From CAZDYP01 sp964509505 (GTDB lineage Bacteria; Chloroflexota; Anaerolineae; JACRMK01): 19,688 nucleotides of DNA. Below are positions 4,890 through 12,742 of this stretch, piece by piece. Under the pieces are notes generated by a model. That model saw only the letters and a list, made by a program, of their open reading frames with translations, had not been told where the DNA came from and made no database searches. Within the stretch, counting starts at the first letter, position 1; each line of letters starts with the position of its first letter. A program made the position numbers and the translations under genes. The DNA is taken from positions 1 to 19,688 of the forward strand of contig CAZDYP010000091.1 in NCBI GenBank assembly GCA_964509505.1, read 5' to 3'.

Positions 4890-7800
4890 ATGTTCAAACC
4901 TGTTTCATCTCAAGTCAAATATCCAGAGCTCGAAGAGAAGGTGTTGCAGTTCTGGAAAGAGAATGACACTTACAAAGCATCGTTGCGCTTGCGCGAAAAC
5001 GCGGAGCGCTATGTCTTCTTCGAGGGACCGCCGACGGCGAATGGCCTCCCCGGCATTCATCACGTCCTCGCGCGTGTGTTCAAGGATTTGTTCCCGCGCT
5101 ATCAGACGATGAAGGGCAAGTACTCATTGCGCTTGTCAGGTTGGGATGTTCATGGCCTGCCTGTCGAACTCGAAGTCGAGAAGAAGATCGGCTCGACGGG
5201 CAAGCAGGACATCGAGAAGTTCGGCATCGCCGAGTTCAATCGCTTGTGCCGACAATCCGTGTGGGATTACATCCAAGAGTGGGTCAAGCTCACCGACCGC
5301 ATTGGCTTCTGGGTTGACCACGACCGTGGCTACATTACCTACACCAACGACTACATCGAGTCGGGTTGGTGGATCATCAAGTCGTTGTGGGACCGAGGCT
5401 TGCTCGTCAAAGATTACAAGGTCACGATGCACTGCCCCCGCTGCTCCACGTCATTGTCTGATGCGGAAGTCGCGCTTGGCTTCCAAGATGATGTGGATGA
5501 TCCATCGGTGTATGTGAAGTTCAAAGTCAAAGATGGCGCATACGCGGGTGCGTCTCTGCTCGCATACACGACGACGCCGTGGACGTTGCCAGCTAACGTC
5601 GCGCTTGCCTTGAAAGGTGATGCGGATTATGTGTTGGCGCAATCGGGTGACGAAAAATATTTGCTCGCAGCCTCGCGTGCGCATGAGGTGTTGGGCGACA
5701 AGGCGACGGTCTTGCAAACGATGAAGGGTGAATCGCTGGTCGGCGCGCGCTATGAGAACGTCTTCAACGGCGTGCCTGCGAAAGGCGACACACCCGATCT
5801 CGCACAAGCCTATCGCGTCATCGCCGATGAGACGGCGAGCGTGGATGAAGGCACAGGTATTGTGCATATCGCGCCCGCCTATGGCGACCTCGAAGTGGGA
5901 CGACGACACGGTTTGCCCACATTGTTCTCGGTGGACCTCAACGGCAAATTGATGGACGAGCTCGGCGCGGAGTTGGGCGCGGGCAAATTCTTCAAAGAAG
6001 CCGACAAAGACCTCGCGCGCGCTCTGCGCCATCGCGGTCTCATCCTCAAAGAAGGGCGCGTGCATCACTCGTATCCGTTCTGCTGGCGTTGCGATTCGCC
6101 CTTGCTCTACTACGCGAAGTCGTCATGGTACATCAAGACGACGGCGGTGAAGGAACGCTTGCTCACAGGCAACGACGAGGTCGCATGGTATCCGAGTCAC
6201 ATCCAAAAAGGTCGCTTTGGCAACTGGTTGGAGAACAATGTGGATTGGGCGATCTCGCGCGAGCGCTATTGGGGCACACCGTTGCCATTGTGGCAATGCG
6301 CGTCGTGCGGCAGTTACACCTGTGTTGGCGCCGTCACAGAATTGAAGTCGCGCGCACTGAATTCTGATGCAATCAAATGGGATGAGCTGGACTTGCATCG
6401 CCCGTGGATTGACGCAGTGCAATTGAAGTGCGAGCAGTGCGGCAGCGCCATGAATCGCTTGCCCGACGTGCTGGACTGCTGGTTCGATTCGGGCGCGATG
6501 CCGTACGCGCAATGGCATTACCCATTCGAGCATCAGGACATGTTCGAGGAGCAATTCCCTGCGGACTTCATCTGCGAGGCGATTGATCAGACGCGCGGTT
6601 GGTTCTACTCGTTGCACGCGCTCGGCGTCTTGATGAAGGACACGCCCGTTTATAAGAATTGTCTAGTGTTAGGGCATATTCTCGATGAGAAGGGCAACAA
6701 GATGTCGAAGTCGCGCGGCAACGTCGTGGATCCATGGCATGTGCTAAATCATTATGGCGCGGATGCGTTGCGTTGGTATTTATTCCGCACGACCTCGATG
6801 GGCAATCCCTATCGCTTCAGCGAACGCGCGTTGGTGAGCGAAGTCGTGTCGGGCATGTTCAACACATTGTGGAATACGTATGCGTTCTTGGTGACGTATG
6901 CGAACATTGACAATTGGCAACCTGAATCAAACGAGAAAAAAGGGAAATCTGGGGACATTAGGGAAGATAAGCGGGCGCGTGATGGCAGCGCCTCTCCCCT
7001 TGATCAATGGGTACTGTCGGAGTTGCAAATCCTTGTCAAGGATGTAGATGCTGCGTTGGCACAGTACGATGTGACGACGGCGACGCGCGCTATCGAGGCA
7101 TTCGTCGAAAATTTGTCGAACTGGTACGTGCGGCGCTCGCGTCGTCGTTTCTGGAAGACGCAAGCCGATGCGGACAAGCGCGCGGCTTATGCAACACTCT
7201 ACGAATGTCTCGTCACACTGGCGAAGTTGATGGCGCCGTTCACACCATTTCTTGCAGAGGAGTTGTATCAGAACCTTGTCGTGTCAGCGGATGCGTCTGC
7301 GCCGCAGTCGGTGCATCATTGCGATTTCCCAATGGCAGACATGAGCCGTGTGGATGAAACATTGGTGCGCGACACACGGCTGGTGATGAGACTCGCGTCG
7401 CTCGGCCTCGCAGCTCGCAAACGCGCGGAGCTGAAGGTGCGGCAACCGTTGGCAGAAGCAATGGTCGTCATCCCGAATGCCAACGAGCGCGCAGCGATGC
7501 GCGCGCTGTCCGAGCAACTTGCGGAGGAGTGGAATGTCAAGCAGGTGACATTTGCTGACGCGCAAGGCAATGTGGCTGACCTCGCGCTCAATCCATTGCC
7601 GATGAAGTTGGGCCCAAAGTTTGGCAAGAACTTCCCTGCTATCCGCAAGGCGTTGCTGGACAATCCTGCCCAGTATGCGGGCGCATTGCAGCGCAGCGAA
7701 ACGGTGCAAGTGGTGGTGGGTGGTAACAGTTTCGCAGTCGCGCCCGATGAGGTCGAGGTGAAGCTGACGCCGCGCGAAGGTTGGACCGTCTCGAATGATG

Positions 7801-8126
7801 CGAGCTATGCGGTGGCGCTCTCGACGCAGTTGACCGAATCGCTCAAGCGCGAAGGGTTGGCGCGCGAGTTGGTGCGGCAGTACAATGATTTGCGGAAGAC
7901 GGCAAACTTCCGTGTAGAGGATTTAATGTATGCCACATGGTCTGGCAATGAGGTATGGGCACAAGCCATCGCGGAGTTTGGCGACTATATTAAGAAGGAA
8001 ACTCTGGCGGCTGACCTCGCGCAAGGCGATGCGCCCGCTGGCGCCACGACGGCCGCGCTCGAAATGGACGAAGGGACCGTGATGTTGTCGGTGCGCGCGG
8101 CGGGGCGGACGGTGAAGGAGGCGTAA
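4890..8126 (+). CDS. ileS: Isoleucyl-tRNA synthetase, IleRS2 type with GXHH motif
   Basis: This 1078-residue class I synthetase attaches isoleucine to tRNA-Ile in the cytoplasm. The first signature reads PTANGLPGIHH, so the HxGH positions are G55-I56-H57-H58 (bases 5052-5063). KMSKS is at 604-608 (KGNKMSKSRGN). The editing domain (CP1) lies in between, with TTTPWTLPANVAL and TGIVHIAPAYG. Cys pairs CPRC, CWRC, CASC and CEQC suggest zinc sites, followed by DVLDCWFDSG and FICEAIDQTRGWFYSLHALG. The length and the WFDSG/DQTRGWFYSL region fit the IleRS2 (eukaryote-like) clade rather than the roughly 940-residue IleRS1 with a C-terminal zinc finger. A charged insert (about 683-703) joins the catalytic core to the anticodon-binding domain. 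It is the second gene behind the T-box. Specificity as IleRS is supported by the T-box specifier ATC. Confidence 0.97.
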   Translation: MFKPVSSQVKYPELEEKVLQFWKENDTYKASLRLRENAERYVFFEGPPTANGLPGIHHVLARVFKDLFPRYQTMKGKYSLRLSGWDVHGLPVELEVEKKIGSTGKQDIEKFGIAEFNRLCRQSVWDYIQEWVKLTDRIGFWVDHDRGYITYTNDYIESGWWIIKSLWDRGLLVKDYKVTMHCPRCSTSLSDAEVALGFQDDVDDPSVYVKFKVKDGAYAGASLLAYTTTPWTLPANVALALKGDADYVLAQSGDEKYLLAASRAHEVLGDKATVLQTMKGESLVGARYENVFNGVPAKGDTPDLAQAYRVIADETASVDEGTGIVHIAPAYGDLEVGRRHGLPTLFSVDLNGKLMDELGAELGAGKFFKEADKDLARALRHRGLILKEGRVHHSYPFCWRCDSPLLYYAKSSWYIKTTAVKERLLTGNDEVAWYPSHIQKGRFGNWLENNVDWAISRERYWGTPLPLWQCASCGSYTCVGAVTELKSRALNSDAIKWDELDLHRPWIDAVQLKCEQCGSAMNRLPDVLDCWFDSGAMPYAQWHYPFEHQDMFEEQFPADFICEAIDQTRGWFYSLHALGVLMKDTPVYKNCLVLGHILDEKGNKMSKSRGNVVDPWHVLNHYGADALRWYLFRTTSMGNPYRFSERALVSEVVSGMFNTLWNTYAFLVTYANIDNWQPESNEKKGKSGDIREDKRARDGSASPLDQWVLSELQILVKDVDAALAQYDVTTATRAIEAFVENLSNWYVRRSRRRFWKTQADADKRAAYATLYECLVTLAKLMAPFTPFLAEELYQNLVVSADASAPQSVHHCDFPMADMSRVDETLVRDTRLVMRLASLGLAARKRAELKVRQPLAEAMVVIPNANERAAMRALSEQLAEEWNVKQVTFADAQGNVADLALNPLPMKLGPKFGKNFPAIRKALLDNPAQYAGALQRSETVQVVVGGNSFAVAPDEVEVKLTPREGWTVSNDASYAVALSTQLTESLKREGLARELVRQYNDLRKTANFRVEDLMYATWSGNEVWAQAIAEFGDYIKKETLAADLAQGDAPAGATTAALEMDEGTVMLSVRAAGRTVKEA
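6938..6967 (+). repeat. Purine-rich, 10-base-period insert inside ileS
   Basis: The tract reads as about three 10-base units (GGGAAATCTG, GGGACATTAG, GGAAGATAAG) and encodes the charged linker EKKGKSGDIREDK. A similar tract lies directly after the ileS stop (8125-8154), with roughly three quarters of bases matching when gaps are allowed. Confidence 0.45.
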
Positions 8127-8175
8127 AAGGAAATCAAGGGCAATAAAGGGAAGAAGGTTGTGGTGAGGAAGGGGT
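8125..8175 (+). repeat. Purine-rich tract after ileS
   Basis: This strand-biased purine tract has 10-base spacing of GGG runs (AGGAAATCAA, GGGCAATAAA, GGGAAGAAGG). It resembles the insert inside ileS at 6938. No hairpin or terminator is visible, so the following peptidase gene may be read from the same transcript. Confidence 0.4.
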
Positions 8176-8204
8176 AGGAAACAAATCAGTCAACAGGATG
8201 TTGT

Positions 8205-8918
8205 ATGAGCTATAGCGAGCTCGACTTGAAGCGCTGGCTGGAAATGCGCACCGCGCAAATCTTTGAACGCTTCTTGTCCATCGCCAACTCTCACCGCATC
8301 GCGCGCGGCGCAGACGACACCCGCTTTCTCTACATTCAGGGCGCGCGCGCTGACCGTGTGCTGTTGCTCGCTCATGCCGATACGGTGTGGGATGCGCACG
8401 CACAATATCCTGCACCCGTGGCGTACGAGAACGGCGTTTATACATCGCAGCATCCCGAGCTGGGTATCGGCGCGGACGACCATGCGGGTTGCGCGTTGGT
8501 GTGGGCATTGCGCGATTTGGGGCATTCCATGCTTATTCTAAGCGGCGAGGAGAAAGGCTGTCTCGCCAGCAGATGGTTGGCAACGGAAAACCCTGATGTC
8601 TTTGCCGAGTTGAACGCGCATCAATTCATGGTGCAATTCGATCGTCAACAGGCGACGCAGTTCAAATGCTACGAAGTGGGAACCGACGAATTTCGCGCCT
8701 ACGTTCATACGCAAACGGGCTACACCGAACCTGACCGTTTGCGCGGCACCGACATCAAAATTTTGGCGCAACAGATTTGCGGGGTGAACTTGAGCGTGGG
8801 CTATTACGACGAGCATACACCCAATGAGAGATTGGTGTTTGCAGAGTGGGAACATACCTTGAACCTGACAAAGGCGTGGTTGTCGCAAAACGCTTTGCCG
8901 AAGTTTGCGCGCGGCTAA
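8205..8918 (+). CDS. Small M20/M28/M42-like zinc peptidase-fold protein
   Basis: The 237-residue protein has the ordered metal-site motifs of the co-catalytic zinc peptidase clan: LLAHADTVW (H57, D59), GIGADDHAGC (D91/D92 bridging), LSGEEKGC (E115 catalytic base, E116 ligand), MVQFDR (D146) and a C-terminal YYDEHTP (H204). The order H-D-EE-D-H fits aminopeptidases or deacylases of the MH clan. At 237 residues it lacks the extra dimerisation (lid) domain of the M20 family, so it is a minimal catalytic domain. No signal peptide is present, so it should be cytoplasmic. The substrate is unknown. It follows ileS by 78 bases without a visible terminator, so co-transcription from the T-box is possible. 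The site AGGA lies 10 bases before ATG. Confidence 0.75.
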   Translation: MSYSELDLKRWLEMRTAQIFERFLSIANSHRIARGADDTRFLYIQGARADRVLLLAHADTVWDAHAQYPAPVAYENGVYTSQHPELGIGADDHAGCALVWALRDLGHSMLILSGEEKGCLASRWLATENPDVFAELNAHQFMVQFDRQQATQFKCYEVGTDEFRAYVHTQTGYTEPDRLRGTDIKILAQQICGVNLSVGYYDEHTPNERLVFAEWEHTLNLTKAWLSQNALPKFARG

Positions 8919-8963
8919 CTTGGGCGTCTTCGCGCATGTCCAGCAAGCGGGCGCGGCGCGGCG

Positions 8964-9024
8964 GTGTTCTCGACGTTGTTGGTCGCGCCGACCCCATGTG
9001 CGCGACCAATAACATCGAGAGCGC
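8964..9024. repeat. Long imperfect hairpin between the peptidase gene and the DUF4383-like gene
   Basis: Bases 8979-8988 and 9000-9009 form a perfect 10-bp stem with an 11-base loop. Pairing extends outward (8974-8978 and 8969-8973 with 9010-9013 and 9015-9019) to about 20 bp with one mismatch, and more weakly to 8964/9024. Neither strand has a T run after it, so it is not a standard terminator. The rest of the 8919-9154 gap shows no gene. Confidence 0.65.
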
Positions 9025-9154
9025 GCCCTCCGCAGAGTTTCACCCTTTCTGGACAGAGCGGGCGTCTGTTGGCAGTTTCCCATCTGGTTTTGTCAGGCTA
9101 CACGCCGTTAAATCAAGCCAGCGCAAAAATCTCGACAATTAAGGAGAGTTTATC

Positions 9155-9586
9155 ATGCCATTATCCCGCAGCCATCCACTCCAAAAACTCGCCTGGGCTT
9201 ACACGGCGATGTTTCTATTCATCACCTTCATCGCCTACGTCCCTGGCTTGACCAATGCCGAAGGCGTCACATTGGGATTGTTCGCGCTCGACTTGAAGGA
9301 TAACCTGCTGCATTTCGGCTCGGCGGTGTGGGCGGCGTTTGGCGCGTGGCGCTCTATCTATGCGTCCCGCTTTTATTTCCGCTTGTTCGGGCTGGTTTAT
9401 TTCTTCGACGGCGTTATGGGGCTCATCTTCGGCAATGGCTACTTAGACTTTGGCATCTTCACCCAAGGGCCCATCGCGCTCGATTGGCTCACCAAAATCT
9501 TGGCGAACTTGCCGCACCTCACGATTGGCGGACTCGCTATCTTCATCGGCTTTGTGTTGAGTCGCGAGCTGATGCAAGAAAAATAG
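9155..9586 (+). CDS. Small integral membrane protein, DUF4383-like
   Basis: The 143-residue protein has about four hydrophobic segments (about residues 12-28, 50-66, 75-94 and 115-135). It has the recurring pattern of DUF4383-type proteins: PGLT followed by LGLFALDLKDNLLHFGSAVWAA, FRLFGLVYFFDGVMGLIFG, and a second PHLTIGGLAIFIGFVLS segment. Function is unknown, and the location is the cytoplasmic membrane. A strong Shine-Dalgarno (AAGGAGAG) sits 6 bases before the ATG. The next gene starts 5 bases after the stop, so the two are very probably co-translated. Confidence 0.75.
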   Translation: MPLSRSHPLQKLAWAYTAMFLFITFIAYVPGLTNAEGVTLGLFALDLKDNLLHFGSAVWAAFGAWRSIYASRFYFRLFGLVYFFDGVMGLIFGNGYLDFGIFTQGPIALDWLTKILANLPHLTIGGLAIFIGFVLSRELMQEK

Positions 9587-9591
9587 CGCTC

Positions 9592-10725
9592 ATGATGACT
9601 CGTCTCGCTCGTCTCCGTCGCCTCTGCTGGCGTATCGTGCAGCTGGTTCTGCTGATGTTGTTCCTCGTCATCGTGATTCCGCTTATTGGCGTTGGCTTCA
9701 ATTGTGTGTCGTTCAGCGCACCCACGAGCCAGCAGCCCAGCGCCCCTGCCGACGTTCAAAAAATCAAAGACGGCTTGAAAGGCTACGCGCGCAGCGAAGA
9801 TCAAACCTATTTGACGTTGCCTGAATGGTACATCGTCTATAGCGCCGACGAATACGCGGCGTTTATCGCCGAGCATCCACCTAGCCAATTCCCCTATTTC
9901 CAAGCCATTGGACAAAATTGGAGCAGCTACTATGGCGTCTGCGCCGTCACGCGCCATCGCTATCCGTTCAATGGCGGCTATCATTTGTCCAACGCGATTA
10001 CAGGCACCAGCTTCACATTGGAATACCTGATCAAAGGGTTGTATGAAAACACGCTCGGTCGTTTGACCGAATGGTTGAGTTCCAGCGAACTGACAGAAGA
10101 AGACGCTTATGCGCGCAAGATCGCCAAAGAATTCGGCGCATTCATTCACGCCATCCCATGGTACGAATTTCCATATCGTGAGAAGTTGGTGGGGTTATGG
10201 AGGGAGACGAAGGGGTGGGGCGCGAATCCCGTTCGCAAATGGGAACGCAAACTTGCGTTAAGCATGGAGTATGGCGTCAAAGCCGTCTATGCGTGGCTCA
10301 TCAAACTGGGTGGGCAAGCGGTCTATGCGCCTGAAGATTTGGAGATTCGCGCATGGGTCGAGAACCTCTCGGAGGAGGTATTGAAACGTGAGCCGCGTGT
10401 GAAAGTCGCGCAAGCCATCAACGCGCAAGCGGCATTCGTCTCGATTCCGCGCTACGAGGAATTTACGCAAACGGCGCCGCGCTTGATGCGACAAGGCGTG
10501 CGTTTCGTGGAAATCGCGGGCAATGACGACATCTTGATTACGCTGATCGCGCCACGCAGCTGGCAATATAAGCTGCGTGACGGCGCGTTCTTGTTTGTCA
10601 TGCCGATTCTCACGCAACCACACCAAAACCGCGTCGTCGTGAGCGTGCCTGTCAAAGCGTTGCCTACGGTGTTGGCGGAATTGGAGCAGCAAGGTATCCA
10701 GCTCGAACACATTTACGATTACTGA
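9592..10725 (+). CDS. Single-span membrane protein of unknown function
   Basis: I do not recognise this 377-residue protein. It begins with a basic stretch (TRLARLRRLCWR) and one membrane span (about 18-37, LVLLMLFLVIVIPLIGVGF). This is followed by a Ser/Pro/Gln-rich linker and a soluble part expected outside the membrane. Notable stretches are YLTLPEWYIVYSADEYAAFI, IGQNWSSYYGVC and a C-terminal half that ends in VSVPVKALPTVLAELEQQGIQLEHIYDY. An in-frame reading extends further upstream to 9328 but lies in the DUF4383-like gene. The ATG at 9592 (or 9595) follows that gene's stop by 5 bases. No strong Shine-Dalgarno is seen, so translation probably depends on coupling. It runs convergently towards the FAD oxidase with a 6-base gap. 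Confidence 0.8.
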   Translation: MMTRLARLRRLCWRIVQLVLLMLFLVIVIPLIGVGFNCVSFSAPTSQQPSAPADVQKIKDGLKGYARSEDQTYLTLPEWYIVYSADEYAAFIAEHPPSQFPYFQAIGQNWSSYYGVCAVTRHRYPFNGGYHLSNAITGTSFTLEYLIKGLYENTLGRLTEWLSSSELTEEDAYARKIAKEFGAFIHAIPWYEFPYREKLVGLWRETKGWGANPVRKWERKLALSMEYGVKAVYAWLIKLGGQAVYAPEDLEIRAWVENLSEEVLKREPRVKVAQAINAQAAFVSIPRYEEFTQTAPRLMRQGVRFVEIAGNDDILITLIAPRSWQYKLRDGAFLFVMPILTQPHQNRVVVSVPVKALPTVLAELEQQGIQLEHIYDY

Positions 10726-10731
10726 TACTTT

Positions 10732-12336
10732 TTACCGTACGCTGTTCCCATACCGCTCATAAAATGTGTTCGTGAACAAACCGTTTGGATCATACGTTTG
10801 CTTGGCGGCAAAGAAGGTTTTGATTTGCGGATAGGTTTGTTGGAGTTGTTGAGGCGTGTAATACAACTGATAGGGCAAGAAAAACGTGCCTTTCGCTTTG
10901 AGCGTTAGGTCAATCAGCTCGCGCGTCAGTTTTTGCATCCGGGCGTTGTCGGCGTCCGTCGTGTGTTGGTTGATGTAGAGGACGATGGCAAACATTTCCC
11001 TCGGCGCATAGTTCAAGAAATTTTCCTCTGGCTGAATGACCCGCACCGAGGCATTGAGCAAGTTCGTTTCATTCGTCTGCATGATGCGCCGCGCTTCATC
11101 CACCCACACGATGAATTGGTCGCGCGGGATGAAATACTCCTGCAAAATGTCGGTTTCGTTTTTCAAGTTGTTCCGCAGATATGGCACGGAATCGTGCATC
11201 GGGTCATTGCGCGATACCAGACATGCCTCGCCATCTTTCATTGCCTGATTGCGCGTGACAGTGCACGCTTCCAAGTGGGGCTCGATGTTTTTTTCCGCGA
11301 ACCATTTGAACCACATCGGCAGCGAACCCAGCTTCGACGCATTGAACACCAGCCGCCTCAATTTGATGCTCGACACCTCGCCCAACGGTTGCAGCTGTGC
11401 GTCAGGCACATTGGCTTCGTGATAGGTGTACAAGATCATCTCTTGTAGCAATGAGCGCGGGTCGGTCGAGAGATGCCCATAAAACAGTCCCAAGGTTTTG
11501 TCTTTGCTCAGCTCATTCGCAAAGAGCGCGGGAAATTCTTTGTAATCAATCAAGCGTCGCCCTGTCGTGTACACCACATTCGGTGTGACCTCGATCTCCG
11601 CATCCAGAATCACGCCGAACAAACCATAACCGCCGATAACCAACTGGAACAATTCGGGACGAGCCGTGCGACTCACGCGCTGAATCGTTCCATCCGCCAA
11701 CATGACGCGCATTGAGCGAATCGTTCTGCCCACCGAACCTGCTTGATGATCCATGCCGTGCGCGTTCACCGCAATCGAACCGCCCACCGAGAAGATGTCG
11801 GTGGATTGCATCGCCTTCACCGCATATTTCGGATGCAAAAAATTTTGGATGTCGTGCCATGTCGCGCCACTCTGCACGGTCAACACTCTGTTTGTTTCGT
11901 CGAGCGACATGCGGTTGAACTTCAGCATGTCCAGCACCAGCGCATTTGGCGCAAAGGCGTGTCCGCCCATGCTGTGCCGCACGGCTGATAGCGCAACCCT
12001 CAACTTGTTCTCGCGCGCGTATTGCAAAGCGTTGCCGATGTCGTCCTCGGTTTTGACCTGCACGACGCCATAGACCGCCGTCTGATTCAAGCAACTCGCG
12101 TCGTTGAGCGTCCCGCCTTTCTGCGCCCACGGAAGCACGGGCGACACCTTCACCTCGACGACATTCGACTTGGTTGGGTCACCCGCCGTCGCTGGCGACA
12201 ACGGCGCACATTCTTTCTCGCCCACAGGGTCGGCAGACAATTCGTCCACTTTGCGCGCGGTCACGTAGAGCGTGAGCGCTAAAATGACAGCCAGCAATAC
12301 GTTGCGCCAACGCGCAAGGCGTTTCGGTTGATTCAT
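10732..12336 (-). CDS. Membrane-anchored FAD-linked oxidase (PCMH/VAO type)
   Basis: The 534-residue protein has an N-terminal span (about 12-27) and then an FAD-binding PCMH domain: YGVVQVKTEDDIGNALQYARENKLRVALSAVRHSMGGHAF (89-128), DMLKFNRM, VLTVQSGATWHDIQNFL (151-167), SVGGSIAVNAHGMDHQAGSVGRTIRSM (183-209) and IGGYGLFGVI. H121 in VRHSMGG is where AldO/gulonolactone-oxidase-like members bind FAD covalently, so a covalent flavin is plausible. The C-terminal part (FAIVLYINQHT...YDPNGLFTNTFYERYG) matches the usual substrate-domain end of this family. It likely oxidises an alcohol, lactone or sugar-like substrate on the outer side of the membrane. The true substrate is unknown. GAGGG lies 6 bases ahead of the ATG. 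Confidence 0.87.
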   Translation of the reverse strand: MNQPKRLARWRNVLLAVILALTLYVTARKVDELSADPVGEKECAPLSPATAGDPTKSNVVEVKVSPVLPWAQKGGTLNDASCLNQTAVYGVVQVKTEDDIGNALQYARENKLRVALSAVRHSMGGHAFAPNALVLDMLKFNRMSLDETNRVLTVQSGATWHDIQNFLHPKYAVKAMQSTDIFSVGGSIAVNAHGMDHQAGSVGRTIRSMRVMLADGTIQRVSRTARPELFQLVIGGYGLFGVILDAEIEVTPNVVYTTGRRLIDYKEFPALFANELSKDKTLGLFYGHLSTDPRSLLQEMILYTYHEANVPDAQLQPLGEVSSIKLRRLVFNASKLGSLPMWFKWFAEKNIEPHLEACTVTRNQAMKDGEACLVSRNDPMHDSVPYLRNNLKNETDILQEYFIPRDQFIVWVDEARRIMQTNETNLLNASVRVIQPEENFLNYAPREMFAIVLYINQHTTDADNARMQKLTRELIDLTLKAKGTFFLPYQLYYTPQQLQQTYPQIKTFFAAKQTYDPNGLFTNTFYERYGNSVR

Positions 12337-12343
12337 GTTTTGC

Positions 12344-12405
12344 CCTCAAGCGGTATAATAGGCGCGCAAAAACGTCTGCGTTGGTAGATGCTATTATACT
12401 TGAGG
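12344..12405. promoter_or_regulatory. Inverted repeat with two opposed -10-like boxes between divergent genes
   Basis: The left arm (12344-12350 CCTCAAG, 12354-12361 TATAATAG) and the right arm (12391-12398 CTATTATA, 12399-12405 CTTGAGG) are reverse complements, apart from 3 extra bases (CGG) in the left arm. TATAAT appears once on each strand. The -35 elements are poor on both strands. The left arm contains the Shine-Dalgarno of the FAD oxidase. This could be a bidirectional promoter, an operator or an mRNA hairpin. Confidence 0.45.
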
Positions 12406-12441
12406 CGTTACATTTCGGTTGCATCGTCCTAATAATTTACT

Positions 12442-12735
12442 ATGAACCTTCGTAAAGCCTTATCCAAACTTTTCACACCCAGCCCCCCAAGCGACAACGC
12501 CTATTGGCTTGCCGTGAAGTGCCATCGCTGCGGCGAAATCGTTCAAGCGCGCATCAACTTGAGCAACGACTTGAGCCTCGACGACGAAGGCAACTACTTT
12601 TGCCGCAAGGTATTGGTGGGCAGTCACGGCTGTTATCAACCCATCGAAGTCGAATTGAAATTTAACGCGCAACGACAGTTGCTTAACCGCCACATCACGA
12701 GCGGGCAATTTGTCGAACAACCACCTCAAGCTTAA
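12442..12735 (+). CDS. Small Cys-containing protein of unknown function
   Basis: The 97-residue protein has CHRCGE (C28, C31), then NYFCRKVLVGSHGCY (about residues 52-65). These four cysteines are arranged like a small treble-clef or zinc-ribbon site. The rest is polar, without a signal peptide or membrane span. I recall no named family with certainty. No Shine-Dalgarno precedes the ATG, and an AT-rich -10-like TAATAA (12431-12436) lies so close that the message may be leaderless. It is followed after 7 bases by the VOC gene, so the two form a probable operon. Confidence 0.72.
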   Translation: MNLRKALSKLFTPSPPSDNAYWLAVKCHRCGEIVQARINLSNDLSLDDEGNYFCRKVLVGSHGCYQPIEVELKFNAQRQLLNRHITSGQFVEQPPQA

Positions 12736-12742
12736 GGAACCC

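Noticed and set aside
9439..10149. Minus-strand open frame (236 codons) across the DUF4383-like and unknown genes
   Set aside because: It spans two plus-strand genes that have a strong binding site and coupled spacing, and no family motif is visible.
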